Below are positions 14,343 to 22,373 of a DNA stretch of 29,192 nt, piece by piece (position 1 is the stretch's first letter; every line of letters starts with the position of its first letter). Made by a program: the position numbers and the translations under genes. The DNA comes from a virus, in IMG/VR virus record IMGVR_UViG_3300017783_003294, positions 1-29,192 of that record; one strand, written 5' to 3'. The notes under the pieces were generated by a model. It did not search any database, was not told where the DNA came from, and worked only from the letters and a program-made list of their open reading frames with translations.

Positions 14343-14746
14343 CCGATAAGGGACTGTATATATTAAAAGACGGTGATTATGCACCATACGAAATGCCTCA
14401 AGGCAAAGTAATATTATGCGGTGTTCCTGGAGCGTTTACTCCGGGCTGTACAAAAAGACATTTGCCTGGCTATGCAAATAATTTAGATAAATTAAATTGC
14501 AAGGTTGTGTTTGTTAGTGTTAATGACCCTAGTGTTATGCACGAATGGAATACGTTACACGGACACAAAGATATTGATGCTGTTGCAGATCCATTAGCGG
14601 TGTTTACTAAAAGTATTAATAAAGATATTGACTTTGGCGAATCAATGGGCATACGTTGTAAACGTTTTGCAATACTATTACAAGACGGTGTGTTTGTTAA
14701 AGAATATGACGATCCGTTTGTAGAAGGTGCATTAAATGATACCTAA
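14333..14746 (+). CDS. Prx5-type peroxiredoxin
   Basis: 137 residues. GVPGAFTPGCTKRHLPGY holds the peroxidatic cysteine C39 with T36 and P-x-x-x-T-x-x-C geometry of the Prx5 class. ESMGIRCKRFAILLQDG supplies the Arg that activates it. FVSVNDPSVMHEW is the typical strand-helix following the active-site helix. It reduces H2O2 or organic peroxides using a thiol donor; C39 and a later Cys (in IRCKR) are the obvious thiols. In this context it could protect the oxygenase and radical SAM enzymes from peroxide formed by flavins. Overlaps both neighbours by about ten bases. Confidence 0.82.
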   Translation: MEITDKGLYILKDGDYAPYEMPQGKVILCGVPGAFTPGCTKRHLPGYANNLDKLNCKVVFVSVNDPSVMHEWNTLHGHKDIDAVADPLAVFTKSINKDIDFGESMGIRCKRFAILLQDGVFVKEYDDPFVEGALNDT

Positions 14747-15404
14747 TATTGCCGAATATGTAGACGTAGATCCTCAACACGAATTATTACTTGATCTATA
14801 TGAAAAAGTAAAAGGCGCAAGAGCTGGAGAAGATTTTAATGTTTTTGGCAAGACGCCTTTTGAGAGTTACTCATTAGAATATAATATGACTGGTAAACCT
14901 ACTGGTTATGAACAAATATATGATCCTATCTTGTCTCAGCACAGAAAGGTACATCCTTATTATCAATTCCGTTCAACAGGCTTCAACACAGCAGATAGTA
15001 CCGAGAAGGATGTATTTCCGCACACAGATATCGATCAAAACAACGAACACTCACAAGGATATAATATCATTTATCCTGTATTAGGCGCTAGTCGATTAGA
15101 CTATTACGAAACAAAGCCTGATGAAGTATATACCCCTGAAGTAAATGCTCAAGGTTATTATTACTATCACGAATTTTACGCACAAAGTAAAATGGGACAA
15201 GGCACTCCAGAATTTGAAAAGTTTTTAGCTGATAGAAAAATTGGTGAAATTATTATCGATAAGCCGTGTCTTATTGATACAGAAACTATGCATAGAGTTG
15301 TTATTACTGAAGCGCCTAGATGTGCATTTGTAACAAGATGGAATAACATACCTGCAATTGACTTTCAATCATTTAAAACTAAAGTAGAATCAATACTAGC
15401 ATGA
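14736..15404 (+). CDS. probable Fe(II)/2-oxoglutarate oxygenase
   Basis: 222 residues with FPHTDIDQNNEH giving H96-T-D98, TMHRVVITEAPR giving H186 and R195, and TRW following. The spacing of about 88 residues between HxD and the second His fits the double-stranded beta-helix oxygenases. The strands YNIIYPVLGASRLDYYE and CLIDTETMHRV look like jelly-roll strands. The Tyr-rich middle (YYYYHEFY) may line the substrate pocket. The family call rests on the triad alone. It begins 11 bases before the end of the peroxiredoxin gene and overlaps the next gene by four. Confidence 0.55.
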   Translation: MIPNIAEYVDVDPQHELLLDLYEKVKGARAGEDFNVFGKTPFESYSLEYNMTGKPTGYEQIYDPILSQHRKVHPYYQFRSTGFNTADSTEKDVFPHTDIDQNNEHSQGYNIIYPVLGASRLDYYETKPDEVYTPEVNAQGYYYYHEFYAQSKMGQGTPEFEKFLADRKIGEIIIDKPCLIDTETMHRVVITEAPRCAFVTRWNNIPAIDFQSFKTKVESILA

Positions 15405-15934
15405 GATTAATTAGTTATATAGAAAACGGATCATATACAAATACAGAAACAGAGTTATGTGAAAATGCACTGCAACAAATGTACAAAGAGTGCGCGGGTG
15501 ATCGTTTAGAAAAAAATTACAGTAAAGATACCCTTCGGTTAGATAGAATGGAGATTTTTACATTTGTTTTTGATGACAATGATAATCCTATACAAGCATC
15601 TGGCTGTCAAGTTATGTCTAATAATGTAATACGTGTATTCAGTAGGTATTATGTATACAAAAAGTTTAGAACAGATAGTAAAAAATTATTAGATAAAACT
15701 GATAATTTTATGGATTTGAATTATTGTTTGCCCAAACTTACTAAGTACCCCCTTGTAATATGGTCACGTGATAATTCTGCAGGATTCTTTAAAAGACTTA
15801 AAGCAGGCAGACCGGATATATTTTCTGATTGGGATATACACAACGAAAAAGTTGAGATACTTTGGAGAAATAATATACAACACATCTTTTATAAAGGTGA
15901 TCAGTCGTACATAGAAGAAATTAGGAAAAGGTAA
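15401..15934 (+). CDS. hypothetical protein, GNAT-like appearance
   Basis: 177 residues, begins MRLISYIENGSYTNTETELC. The stretch MEIFTFVFDDNDNPIQASGC, then NNVIRVFSRYYVYKKFR, resembles the central beta-strands of an N-acetyltransferase, but the acetyl-CoA-binding R/Q-x-x-G-x-G/A motif is not clear. The C-terminal half, including LVIWSRDNSAGFFKRLK and VEILWRNNIQHIFYKG, is consistent with a family found in marine phages. I do not assign a function. It is coupled to its neighbour upstream by four bases and ends four bases before the next start. Confidence 0.55.
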   Translation: MRLISYIENGSYTNTETELCENALQQMYKECAGDRLEKNYSKDTLRLDRMEIFTFVFDDNDNPIQASGCQVMSNNVIRVFSRYYVYKKFRTDSKKLLDKTDNFMDLNYCLPKLTKYPLVIWSRDNSAGFFKRLKAGRPDIFSDWDIHNEKVEILWRNNIQHIFYKGDQSYIEEIRKR

Positions 15935-15938
15935 TATA

Positions 15939-16514
15939 ATGAAACATTTTACTCCCGTGTCAGTACTTCCAATATTACCATTGTATGAGGAATTTAAAAA
16001 CTTATTAGATAATAAAATTATACAATGGAACGGACGGGCGCAGATATGTGTAAACAGTATACCTGGGCATGAAGATGATACATCATTTGGAGCAGGTTCT
16101 CTTTTATATGATTGGGCCGACTATTACGATAATAAAAAATCTAACAAAAGTCAAATGGATATTAAGCTACGCGAAGTTCCTTTAAAAGAAGAAGATTTTA
16201 CCGAACTGTGTACTCCATTTAAAGGAACACTATTCGAAGAAATTTATTCAAAACTTAAAATTTATTATAACTTAGGTAGAATACGCATAATGGAATCTAA
16301 ACCAAAAACATGCTTAACTTGGCATACTGACCCTTCTACTAGGATACACTTTCCATTAAAAACCCAAGACGGCTGTTTAATGATAATTGAAGACGAAGTA
16401 ATGCATATTCCACAAAATGAATGGTGGCATACAAATACTAAAGTTCAACACACAGCTCTTAATGGTAGTAAAGAATCTAGATACCACTTAGTTGTTTCGC
16501 TCATAGGACAATAA
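15939..16514 (+). CDS. probable Asp/Asn hydroxylase-like Fe(II)/2OG oxygenase
   Basis: 191 residues. LTWHTDPSTRIHFPLKTQDG gives H129-T-D131, HTNTKVQHTALNGSKESRYH gives the distal H171 and R181, matching the aspartyl/asparaginyl beta-hydroxylase layout with a 40-residue interval. It probably hydroxylates an amino-acid side chain or a small molecule. The N-terminal 80 residues are variable. With the genes at 9970, 10562, 12251 and 14736 it makes five candidate Fe/2OG enzymes in under 7 kb. It follows a ribosome-binding AAAGG with a four-base gap to the preceding stop. Confidence 0.66.
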   Translation: MKHFTPVSVLPILPLYEEFKNLLDNKIIQWNGRAQICVNSIPGHEDDTSFGAGSLLYDWADYYDNKKSNKSQMDIKLREVPLKEEDFTELCTPFKGTLFEEIYSKLKIYYNLGRIRIMESKPKTCLTWHTDPSTRIHFPLKTQDGCLMIIEDEVMHIPQNEWWHTNTKVQHTALNGSKESRYHLVVSLIGQ

Positions 16515-16516
16515 TA

Positions 16517-17368
16517 ATGATCAATATAGTAGTGACAAGCAAACCAGTTGACGGCTTATTGTATTACAGTTATGAATACTGTGATATGCTTAACAAAGCT
16601 GGTTATTCTGCACAGGTTGTTGTTATAACACATCGAAACTTTACTAAAGAAGATTATTTAAATTCAATTAAAAACAAATATATACATTGTCATAATATTA
16701 TTATAGACGATTATGTTCCGGCACTAAATGATACTACACTTATCATGGGTCGTAGTATGATGACACTTAGTTGGCAGAGCTTTAATGATTATAATGATGT
16801 ACAAAAACGTATATTATATCGCTTGTTTGATGGTAATGTCATAAGTGTGTATTCAGAAAACCATATAGACGGTTATCCCAAGGCTGTTAAATTTTACAAT
16901 CCTAAACAAATAGTAGACCTATGTGACACTGAAGTTTACCCTAATGGTGTAGGCGCACACTTTGAAAAGACTATTAACTTTAGCATATTCAAGCCACACA
17001 CTGATAACATACAATTTAAGCATTTGTTTTTAGGTACTAACGACAAGTATTATGCAAGTGTTGAGAAAGTTATAGACCAATATCCGGATCACGGGATCTT
17101 GACATATGACGAAAACTATGTTAATATAAAGAACAACAATGTATTTGTACCAGTAGAAAATCTTATGAGTATGTTTGAAACATATGTATACACTAAAGAA
17201 ACTTTTGATCCTGCTCCTAGAATATTTCAAGAGTGCAAGTATTATGGCAAGGATGTAATTTACGAACGGAGAGATCCAGGAACAGACGGTGGAACTATAT
17301 ATTGGAAACGTGATATAAAGAAGCCTAACATAGATACTATTGTACAAGCAATGGAACAACTTAAATGA
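16517..17368 (+). CDS. glycosyltransferase-like protein
   Basis: 283 residues. The N-terminal 60 residues start with a beta-strand and Rossmann-like alternation (MINIVVTSKPVDG and AGYSAQVVVITHRNF). The C-terminus, YVYTKETFDPAPRIFQECKY followed by YGKDVIYERRDPGTDGG, resembles the acceptor/donor region of GT-B enzymes, where PRIFQEC corresponds to the conserved P-R-x-x-x-E-C segment. It has no signal peptide. It probably attaches a sugar to the pathway product or to a phage or host surface structure. Family assignment is from memory of such motifs and is uncertain. Confidence 0.45.
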   Translation: MINIVVTSKPVDGLLYYSYEYCDMLNKAGYSAQVVVITHRNFTKEDYLNSIKNKYIHCHNIIIDDYVPALNDTTLIMGRSMMTLSWQSFNDYNDVQKRILYRLFDGNVISVYSENHIDGYPKAVKFYNPKQIVDLCDTEVYPNGVGAHFEKTINFSIFKPHTDNIQFKHLFLGTNDKYYASVEKVIDQYPDHGILTYDENYVNIKNNNVFVPVENLMSMFETYVYTKETFDPAPRIFQECKYYGKDVIYERRDPGTDGGTIYWKRDIKKPNIDTIVQAMEQLK

Positions 17369-17826
17369 TAAAAAAATTAAATAGTAAATCGCATTTTTTG
17401 AAAGCTGGAATGGATAAAAACAGATGGTGGGAACTATATCAATTAGCGCAAGAAAAAAATGATAAGTTAGTAAAAATACTTTCATTTGACAAAGATGCAA
17501 TGACCATTACTATGGAAGATGTTTCTGGTTTTAACTTAGATAATATAAGTGAAATTAAAAAACTTAGTATCGAAGAACGAAGAAACATTACAGCACAAAT
17601 TATAGAATTATATGCATCTTTATGGAGATTTCATGTTTCAGATGATGACATTTTTATGCATAGGGATTTTCTTTTAGTAAACATTATGTATACAAAAGAA
17701 AAAAAATTAAAACTTGTTGACCCAGATAGTTTTATGCTTTTTTCTCCTAAAGGCCCAAATGGGTTTGGATGGTACGGAAATATATTTGATGTTCTAATTA
17801 CTTGCAAAGAATGGGAACAATTATGA
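17365..17826 (+). CDS. minimal kinase-like (APH/protein-kinase fold) protein
   Basis: 153 residues. FMHRDFLLVNIM supplies the catalytic HRD (H99-R-D101) with Asn106, and KLVDPDSFML supplies the metal-binding D119-P-D121, in the order of aminoglycoside phosphotransferases and protein kinases. It is much shorter than these (usually 250-300 residues): there is no glycine-rich loop and no clear ATP-binding lysine, so the N-lobe is reduced to about 50 residues. KLVKILSFDKDAMTI could be the remnant hinge region. It might phosphorylate a sugar or amino alcohol, or be a non-catalytic relative. ATGA overlaps tie it to both neighbours. Confidence 0.5.
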   Translation: MIKKLNSKSHFLKAGMDKNRWWELYQLAQEKNDKLVKILSFDKDAMTITMEDVSGFNLDNISEIKKLSIEERRNITAQIIELYASLWRFHVSDDDIFMHRDFLLVNIMYTKEKKLKLVDPDSFMLFSPKGPNGFGWYGNIFDVLITCKEWEQL

Positions 17827-18203
17827 AAATAAAACCTAAATGTCTAGCTTTTGGTGCTAGAGACAATAAAGGAGCTGCATATACATCAGACGGATATATG
17901 TTACCCTGCTGTTGGCTAGATGATCCACCTGTTTATAGGCACGTAGTAGAAGCAGGTTTAAAAGATCCTAAATTAGCTCTTGAAAATAATAATAGTTTAG
18001 AAGATATATTTACATCGGATACATGGGAAAAGTTTTTTCAAATGCTATTAAACAAACCTGAATGTGCTTCCTATATGTGTAAAAAGAAATGCGGAGTTGA
18101 TATAGATAAAGATGCTGTTAAAGAAGAAGAAAAAATAGAAGTAAGCAATCAACTCGTTGAAACACTTGAAAAATATGGTGACGACAAGAAAGGTCAACAA
18201 TGA
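17823..18203 (+). CDS. free-standing SPASM-like Cys-rich protein
   Basis: 126 residues from the ATG at 17823 inside the ATGA overlap. Cysteines C29 and C30 in GYMLPCCWLDD, then C81, C86 and C90 in PECASYMCKKKCGVDI follow the SPASM pattern (G-x-x-x-P-C-C, then C-x4-C-x3-C) that binds auxiliary Fe-S clusters in radical SAM maturases and dehydrogenases. There is no CxxxCxxC radical SAM core here. The next gene is a radical SAM core with no C-terminal cysteines. The pair may therefore be a split enzyme. It ends in an acidic, charged tail. The CGVDI ending is shared with the radical SAM protein at 18934. Confidence 0.6.
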   Translation: MKIKPKCLAFGARDNKGAAYTSDGYMLPCCWLDDPPVYRHVVEAGLKDPKLALENNNSLEDIFTSDTWEKFFQMLLNKPECASYMCKKKCGVDIDKDAVKEEEKIEVSNQLVETLEKYGDDKKGQQ

Positions 18204-18934
18204 CAAGAATAACTGATCAATATGTAATAGAACAACGTAAGCAACGTCCTAATATTGATGCCTCTCATCGTTGTGCTTTTAGATGCCCTCAGTGCATACG
18301 TCAAAAAATTACTAGCCAAGATCAAATACGAAGATCATTTGATTTATCTGAAGACAATTTTCAAAAAATACTAGACTACTACGACGAAGGATTAACCTTT
18401 TGCGGTCAAATAAGCGATCCAATTTATCATCCTAACTTTTTAGGATTGTTAAAAAGATGCGACGGTAAAGGAAAACGTGTAAGAATTGCAACAGTAGGAA
18501 GCGGCAAAAGTGACGCATGGTGGAACGAAGCATATAGTTATGGTGTAGGAGAAAATGCTTGGTACTTTGGTGTAGACGGAATTGATAAAAAAAGCGAGCT
18601 ATATAGAATAGGATCAAACTTTGACGAAGTATGGAAACGTATGAAACAAGGCAGAGATCGTGGACATTTAATTGTTTGGCAATATATTGTGTTTGGCTAC
18701 AACGAAGAAGATATGGATCGTGCTGTAGAAATAGCAAAAGAAGAAGATTTTAGTTTATTGTTAGTTAATACAAACAGAGGGTTTAATCCTGGTAACCCGT
18801 TATTACGAGATAACGTAGACTTTACACTAACAAAACCTAGCGAATCAAACTTACAAGAACGTGTAAAGAAAGAAATATGGGCTCATAAGTCTCAAAGATT
18901 ACTTGACTGGCATAGACGCGGAGTAAGAGATTAA
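18200..18934 (+). CDS. radical SAM enzyme lacking auxiliary-cluster domain
   Basis: 244 residues. HRCAFRCPQCIRQK carries C25-x3-C29-x2-C32, the [4Fe-4S] motif that binds S-adenosylmethionine. DEGLTFCGQISDPIYHP is in the position of the GGE-like loop. Central (beta/alpha) repeats follow, e.g. RVRIATVGSG and ENAWYFGVDGI. The C-terminus (LLDWHRRGVRD) contains no cysteine pair, unlike most SPASM proteins, and the preceding gene supplies a matching cysteine-rich domain. Reaction unknown: a substrate radical abstraction of the peptide or sugar type. The four-base overlap with that gene supports obligate co-production. Confidence 0.8.
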   Translation: MTRITDQYVIEQRKQRPNIDASHRCAFRCPQCIRQKITSQDQIRRSFDLSEDNFQKILDYYDEGLTFCGQISDPIYHPNFLGLLKRCDGKGKRVRIATVGSGKSDAWWNEAYSYGVGENAWYFGVDGIDKKSELYRIGSNFDEVWKRMKQGRDRGHLIVWQYIVFGYNEEDMDRAVEIAKEEDFSLLLVNTNRGFNPGNPLLRDNVDFTLTKPSESNLQERVKKEIWAHKSQRLLDWHRRGVRD

Positions 18935-19920
18935 TGTCGTTTGATGATATTATTGCTATTCAGCCAAAAGACGAACGGTTTCTTACTATATTATGGCAAG
19001 TAAATAATTGGTGCAATTTTAAATGCACGTATTGTAACACATTTAGTAACGGTGGTGATTATAAGAATAATAATAAAGTTGATAAATCATTAGAAGTATT
19101 TGAAGACTTAATTACTACGTATCAATTAAAAGGAATTAATAAATTCTTTTTAAAAATTACAGGTGGTGAACCATCTATGTGGAATGGAACAATACCTGTT
19201 ATTAAAAAATTTAACAGTTTAGTATCAAAACAAAATAGTAGAGTTTCAATTAATACAAATTTATCAAGAGACATTAGTTGGTGGGAAGAAAATTATAATT
19301 TGTTTGATGTTGTAATAGGTAGTTATCACTCAGAGTTTACCGACTTAGATCAATATCTTAAAGTTACACAATTTTTACAGGATAAAGTACATCTGAAAAC
19401 TAAAATAATGATGAACAAAGATAGTTTCGAAGAGTGCGTTGATGTTGCAGAAAAAGTAAAACAACTTTGCAATAACTATAGAATTGAATATACTCCTGTA
19501 CTAGCAGAGTTAACTAGCAAAGTCGATCCGTACTATTATGAAAAACAAGAACATCTTGATTTTTTTAAAACAAATTCAAATGAAAATAAAATTAGTACCG
19601 CAAAAGAAAAAGACAAATTTAAAATGGTTAAAGTAACTAGTGATAACAAGAAAAGTCATGTTACAGATAACCAACTAGTTGTAGAAAGAAAAAATACATT
19701 CTTAGACTGGACATGTAATATATATGAAAATTTGTTTATTAGCCGAGACGGAGATATAAAGCAAAGTACATGTGGACTAGGAAAAACTATTGGAAATATA
19801 TTTGAAGGATTGACTGATAATACATTAGTTCCGATCACTTGTAAAAAAACTTGGTGTCATTGCGGAGTTGATATTATGAATTCAAAACATAGGAAGGAAG
19901 CTCAATATGACAGGATATGA
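18934..19920 (+). CDS. radical SAM enzyme with C-terminal Cys cluster
   Basis: 328 residues starting in TAATG with the previous gene. VNNWCNFKCTYCNTF gives C27-x3-C31-x2-C34 and KITGGEPSMW is the SAM-binding GGEP motif. RVSINTNLS forms the next strand. The C-terminal region DWTCNIYENLFISRDGDIKQ, then STCG and KTWCHCGVDI, contains five cysteines and the G-D-I segment typical of SPASM/Twitch domains. So this protein carries its own auxiliary cluster site. The insert around 205-245 is lysine-rich. It may act before or after the split pair. The following DegT gene overlaps it by 14 bases. Confidence 0.84.
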   Translation: MSFDDIIAIQPKDERFLTILWQVNNWCNFKCTYCNTFSNGGDYKNNNKVDKSLEVFEDLITTYQLKGINKFFLKITGGEPSMWNGTIPVIKKFNSLVSKQNSRVSINTNLSRDISWWEENYNLFDVVIGSYHSEFTDLDQYLKVTQFLQDKVHLKTKIMMNKDSFEECVDVAEKVKQLCNNYRIEYTPVLAELTSKVDPYYYEKQEHLDFFKTNSNENKISTAKEKDKFKMVKVTSDNKKSHVTDNQLVVERKNTFLDWTCNIYENLFISRDGDIKQSTCGLGKTIGNIFEGLTDNTLVPITCKKTWCHCGVDIMNSKHRKEAQYDRI

Positions 19921-20980
19921 TGCTTGGGACAGAGAATATAAAGAAAATAGATCAGCGTATCTTGATATCTTTGAAAGTTTTATGACTCAGAATAATTATG
20001 AAAATAACGAAAACTTTGAAAATGAATTTGCCAAGCTGGTAGGTCGAAAATATTGTGTAAGTGTAGCAAGTGCTACAGATGCATTACATTTTGCGTTATT
20101 AGCACACAATATAGGCAAAGATGATGAAGTGTTAGTAACTGACTTCAGCTGGATTAGTAGTTCAGCTTGTGCGAGTATGGTAGGTGCTACTCCTGTGTTC
20201 TGTGACATTGATTTAGATTCATATCATATTAGTTTAGATAGCATTAAACGTATGTACAGTGATAAAGTTAAAGCAATTATATACCCACACCTATTTGGTA
20301 ATATGACTGATACTACAGAAATTAAACAATTTTGCAAAGACAAGGATATATTGTTTATTGAAGATGCCGCACAAAGTTTAGGAAGTAGTTTACACGGAAT
20401 AAAAGCAGGTACGATTGGAGACTGTAGTGTATACAGTTTTAATAGCAACAAAGTAATTGCAGGTATAAACGGCGGCGGCGTTGTACTTACAGACGATGAA
20501 GACATTGCTCGTCGTGTAAAAATGATTAGACGTCACGGTAAAGACAAAGACTTTAGTATGCTCGGATACAATAGTCGCATGTATGTTCTTAATGCCATGA
20601 TAATTAAACAAAGGCTTAAAAATGCAGATCGCAATCAAGAGCGCAGACAACAAATAGCCAAACAATATAACAATGCATTTGCTGACTTAGACGTTGTAAC
20701 ACAATCAATGTCAAACGGATTGAATCATAATTACCATAAATATGTTGTACGTTTTAAAGACAAAGATACAAGAAAACGTGTAAAAACCGCTTTAAACGCC
20801 AGTATACACTACGAAACACCTTTAAGTGCAAATAGTATGTATGACAGCTTAAACAGCAGGAGAGACGCTTGTACAGCGTCTAAGACGGCCGCAGACACCG
20901 TTTTATCGTTACCTGTACATGCTTGGCTTACAGATGAAGAAATAAGCACTATTATACAAACTATGAGGACAAGTATATGA
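19907..20980 (+). CDS. DegT/DnrJ/EryC1-family sugar aminotransferase
   Basis: 357 residues. SATDAL (55-60) is the PLP phosphate loop, FIEDAAQSLGS near 150-160 contains D153, and SVYSFNSNKVIAGINGGGVV gives the PLP lysine K182. Signature pieces PVFCDIDLDSYHI and YPHLFGNMTD also match. The family transfers amino groups to keto-sugar nucleotides, making amino-deoxy sugars for LPS, O-antigen or antibiotics. Its C-terminal domain, from 240 on, is ordinary for the family. In this context an aminosugar could be built on a UDP-sugar, fitting the carbamoyltransferase and the dehydrogenase nearby. Substrate not determinable. Confidence 0.88.
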   Translation: MTGYDAWDREYKENRSAYLDIFESFMTQNNYENNENFENEFAKLVGRKYCVSVASATDALHFALLAHNIGKDDEVLVTDFSWISSSACASMVGATPVFCDIDLDSYHISLDSIKRMYSDKVKAIIYPHLFGNMTDTTEIKQFCKDKDILFIEDAAQSLGSSLHGIKAGTIGDCSVYSFNSNKVIAGINGGGVVLTDDEDIARRVKMIRRHGKDKDFSMLGYNSRMYVLNAMIIKQRLKNADRNQERRQQIAKQYNNAFADLDVVTQSMSNGLNHNYHKYVVRFKDKDTRKRVKTALNASIHYETPLSANSMYDSLNSRRDACTASKTAADTVLSLPVHAWLTDEEISTIIQTMRTSI

Positions 20981-21696
20981 TCGAAGATTCATTAGGAAAA
21001 AGAAAACATGTGGTACATTACGATACTGAGATAATTCCTACTAAAGAAGAAGTAGAGGAAATATTGCGTATAGGCTATTCTCTTGCAACATCTAAACAAA
21101 AAGCATATGCTTATAAATTTTGGGTGCTAGGTCCTAACAAAGAACGTAGTCATAGTCTATGGGAAATTGCTGAAGGTAGGAAGATTGATGTAGACTACGA
21201 AGCCTACGGTACTACAACTAAATCTACCGAGTATGTTGCTAATCCTGGTCTTTTTCATATAGCAAGTGCGCCGTGGACTTTTATTATTACTCCGAGGCAA
21301 GCACCTCCTAATCCGCATTTTAAATATTGGTTTGAATCAACTAGTAGTAAATGGCAGTTAGAAGACTGGGAATTTGTTAACACAAAAAATAGAGAATCAA
21401 ATGCAATTGATGTAGGGATGGTAGCAAAAACAATTACAGGTGCTGCACTTGATAGAGATTGGGACGTATCTTATAATATATGTTTTTGTAATGAAAGAAA
21501 AGAATGGCCAAAATCTATGCCGTATGTAAGTGGTGAGTGGGGATTTAGACCTGTACTTATGATGACGTTGGGTAAAGGAAAAGAGTATTTTTATCAAAGA
21601 CTTAAAAAAGATGGATCAGTACCAATGGATCCTAAGTATAACAAAGACCCAGACTTCGAGACTATATTTAAATTTGTAGACGGTGATAATAAATGA
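20977..21696 (+). CDS. nitroreductase-family flavoprotein 1 of 4
   Basis: 239 residues. RKHVVHYDTEIIPTKEEVEE starts the fold, the FMN loop is ATSKQKAYAYKF (canonical PSxxNxQPW position), and NAIDVGMVAKTITGAALDRD is the equivalent of the helix ID-x-G-x-x-x-Q-N-x-x-L-A-A. A hydrophobic strand PWTFIITPRQAP lies between. The family uses FMN and NAD(P)H to reduce or oxidise substrates, including dehydrogenation in natural-product pathways. Here the loop has lost the second Pro/Ser but keeps SKQ. It is the first of four consecutive divergent members, coupled by ATGA. Confidence 0.68.
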   Translation: MIEDSLGKRKHVVHYDTEIIPTKEEVEEILRIGYSLATSKQKAYAYKFWVLGPNKERSHSLWEIAEGRKIDVDYEAYGTTTKSTEYVANPGLFHIASAPWTFIITPRQAPPNPHFKYWFESTSSKWQLEDWEFVNTKNRESNAIDVGMVAKTITGAALDRDWDVSYNICFCNERKEWPKSMPYVSGEWGFRPVLMMTLGKGKEYFYQRLKKDGSVPMDPKYNKDPDFETIFKFVDGDNK

Positions 21697-22373
21697 AAAA
21701 TTATAAGTATGTTTTAGAATGGACTGATGATCTACCAGATGAAAAAATAATTAACGATTGCTTAGATTACGCTTGGAGATATACTCCGTCAAAAAATAAT
21801 TTTATGAATTATAATGTTCATGTGCTAGGACCAAAGCAATCACATTTGAGAGAATTATTGTATTATAAATGTTTATCAAATCAATCTAAAGCAAACGGAA
21901 AGAAGATTACAAACTTAAAATTACTAAAGAAATATGAAAAACATCTTTATAAAATTGATCTAATACCGCAATTTTGGAATGTAAAATATGCACCTTATGT
22001 TTTAATATACACATATCGAGTAGCAACAGAATTAAATGAAAATCAAAAAATGAATATGTCTAAAGGAATTGTTTACGAACAAACATTCCCTGTAGGAACT
22101 AAAAAATACGAAAAGGCAAAACCTATAGCACAGTTTGAAGCAGGAATGTTTGCAGCAAACTTTTCTACCAAGTGTTTAGAAAATAATATTGACACTTCTT
22201 TTATAGCGTGTATTCCTGGGTCATTAGATGAATGGTCTGAATCTGAATGGGATTTCATTAAAGAAGTTCCTTTCTTAGTGCAATTGGCAGGGTTTGGTGA
22301 TATGTATAAACGTGATGTGAATAAAATTTCGGATTTAAAACCAAACTTTGAAAAGGTAGTAAATGTACTATGA
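21693..22373 (+). CDS. nitroreductase-family flavoprotein 2 of 4
   Basis: 226 residues. TPSKNNFMNYNVHVLG is the FMN loop with Pro-Ser-Lys and Asn, and AQFEAGMFAANFSTKCLENN, then IDTSFIACIPGSL, is the second core helix and the following strand. Landmarks are in the same order as in the genes on either side, but identity between them is low by eye. The insert at 62-90 is lysine-rich. No recognisable substrate-specific motif. Because FMN contacts appear kept, it is likely a flavoenzyme or a flavin-binding subunit. ATGA overlaps on both sides. Confidence 0.66.
   Translation: MKNYKYVLEWTDDLPDEKIINDCLDYAWRYTPSKNNFMNYNVHVLGPKQSHLRELLYYKCLSNQSKANGKKITNLKLLKKYEKHLYKIDLIPQFWNVKYAPYVLIYTYRVATELNENQKMNMSKGIVYEQTFPVGTKKYEKAKPIAQFEAGMFAANFSTKCLENNIDTSFIACIPGSLDEWSESEWDFIKEVPFLVQLAGFGDMYKRDVNKISDLKPNFEKVVNVL

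Noticed and set aside
17099-17127. TTGACA-N17-TAATAT within the glycosyltransferase-like gene as an internal promoter
   Set aside because: The -10 is poor and there is no extended CTTGACAAAT; too weak to list, though it would split the island in two.
17030-17500. minus-strand frame with hydrophobic stretches resembling membrane segments
   Set aside because: It is the antisense of AT-rich codons of the glycosyltransferase-like and kinase-like genes, whose sense frames carry motifs.
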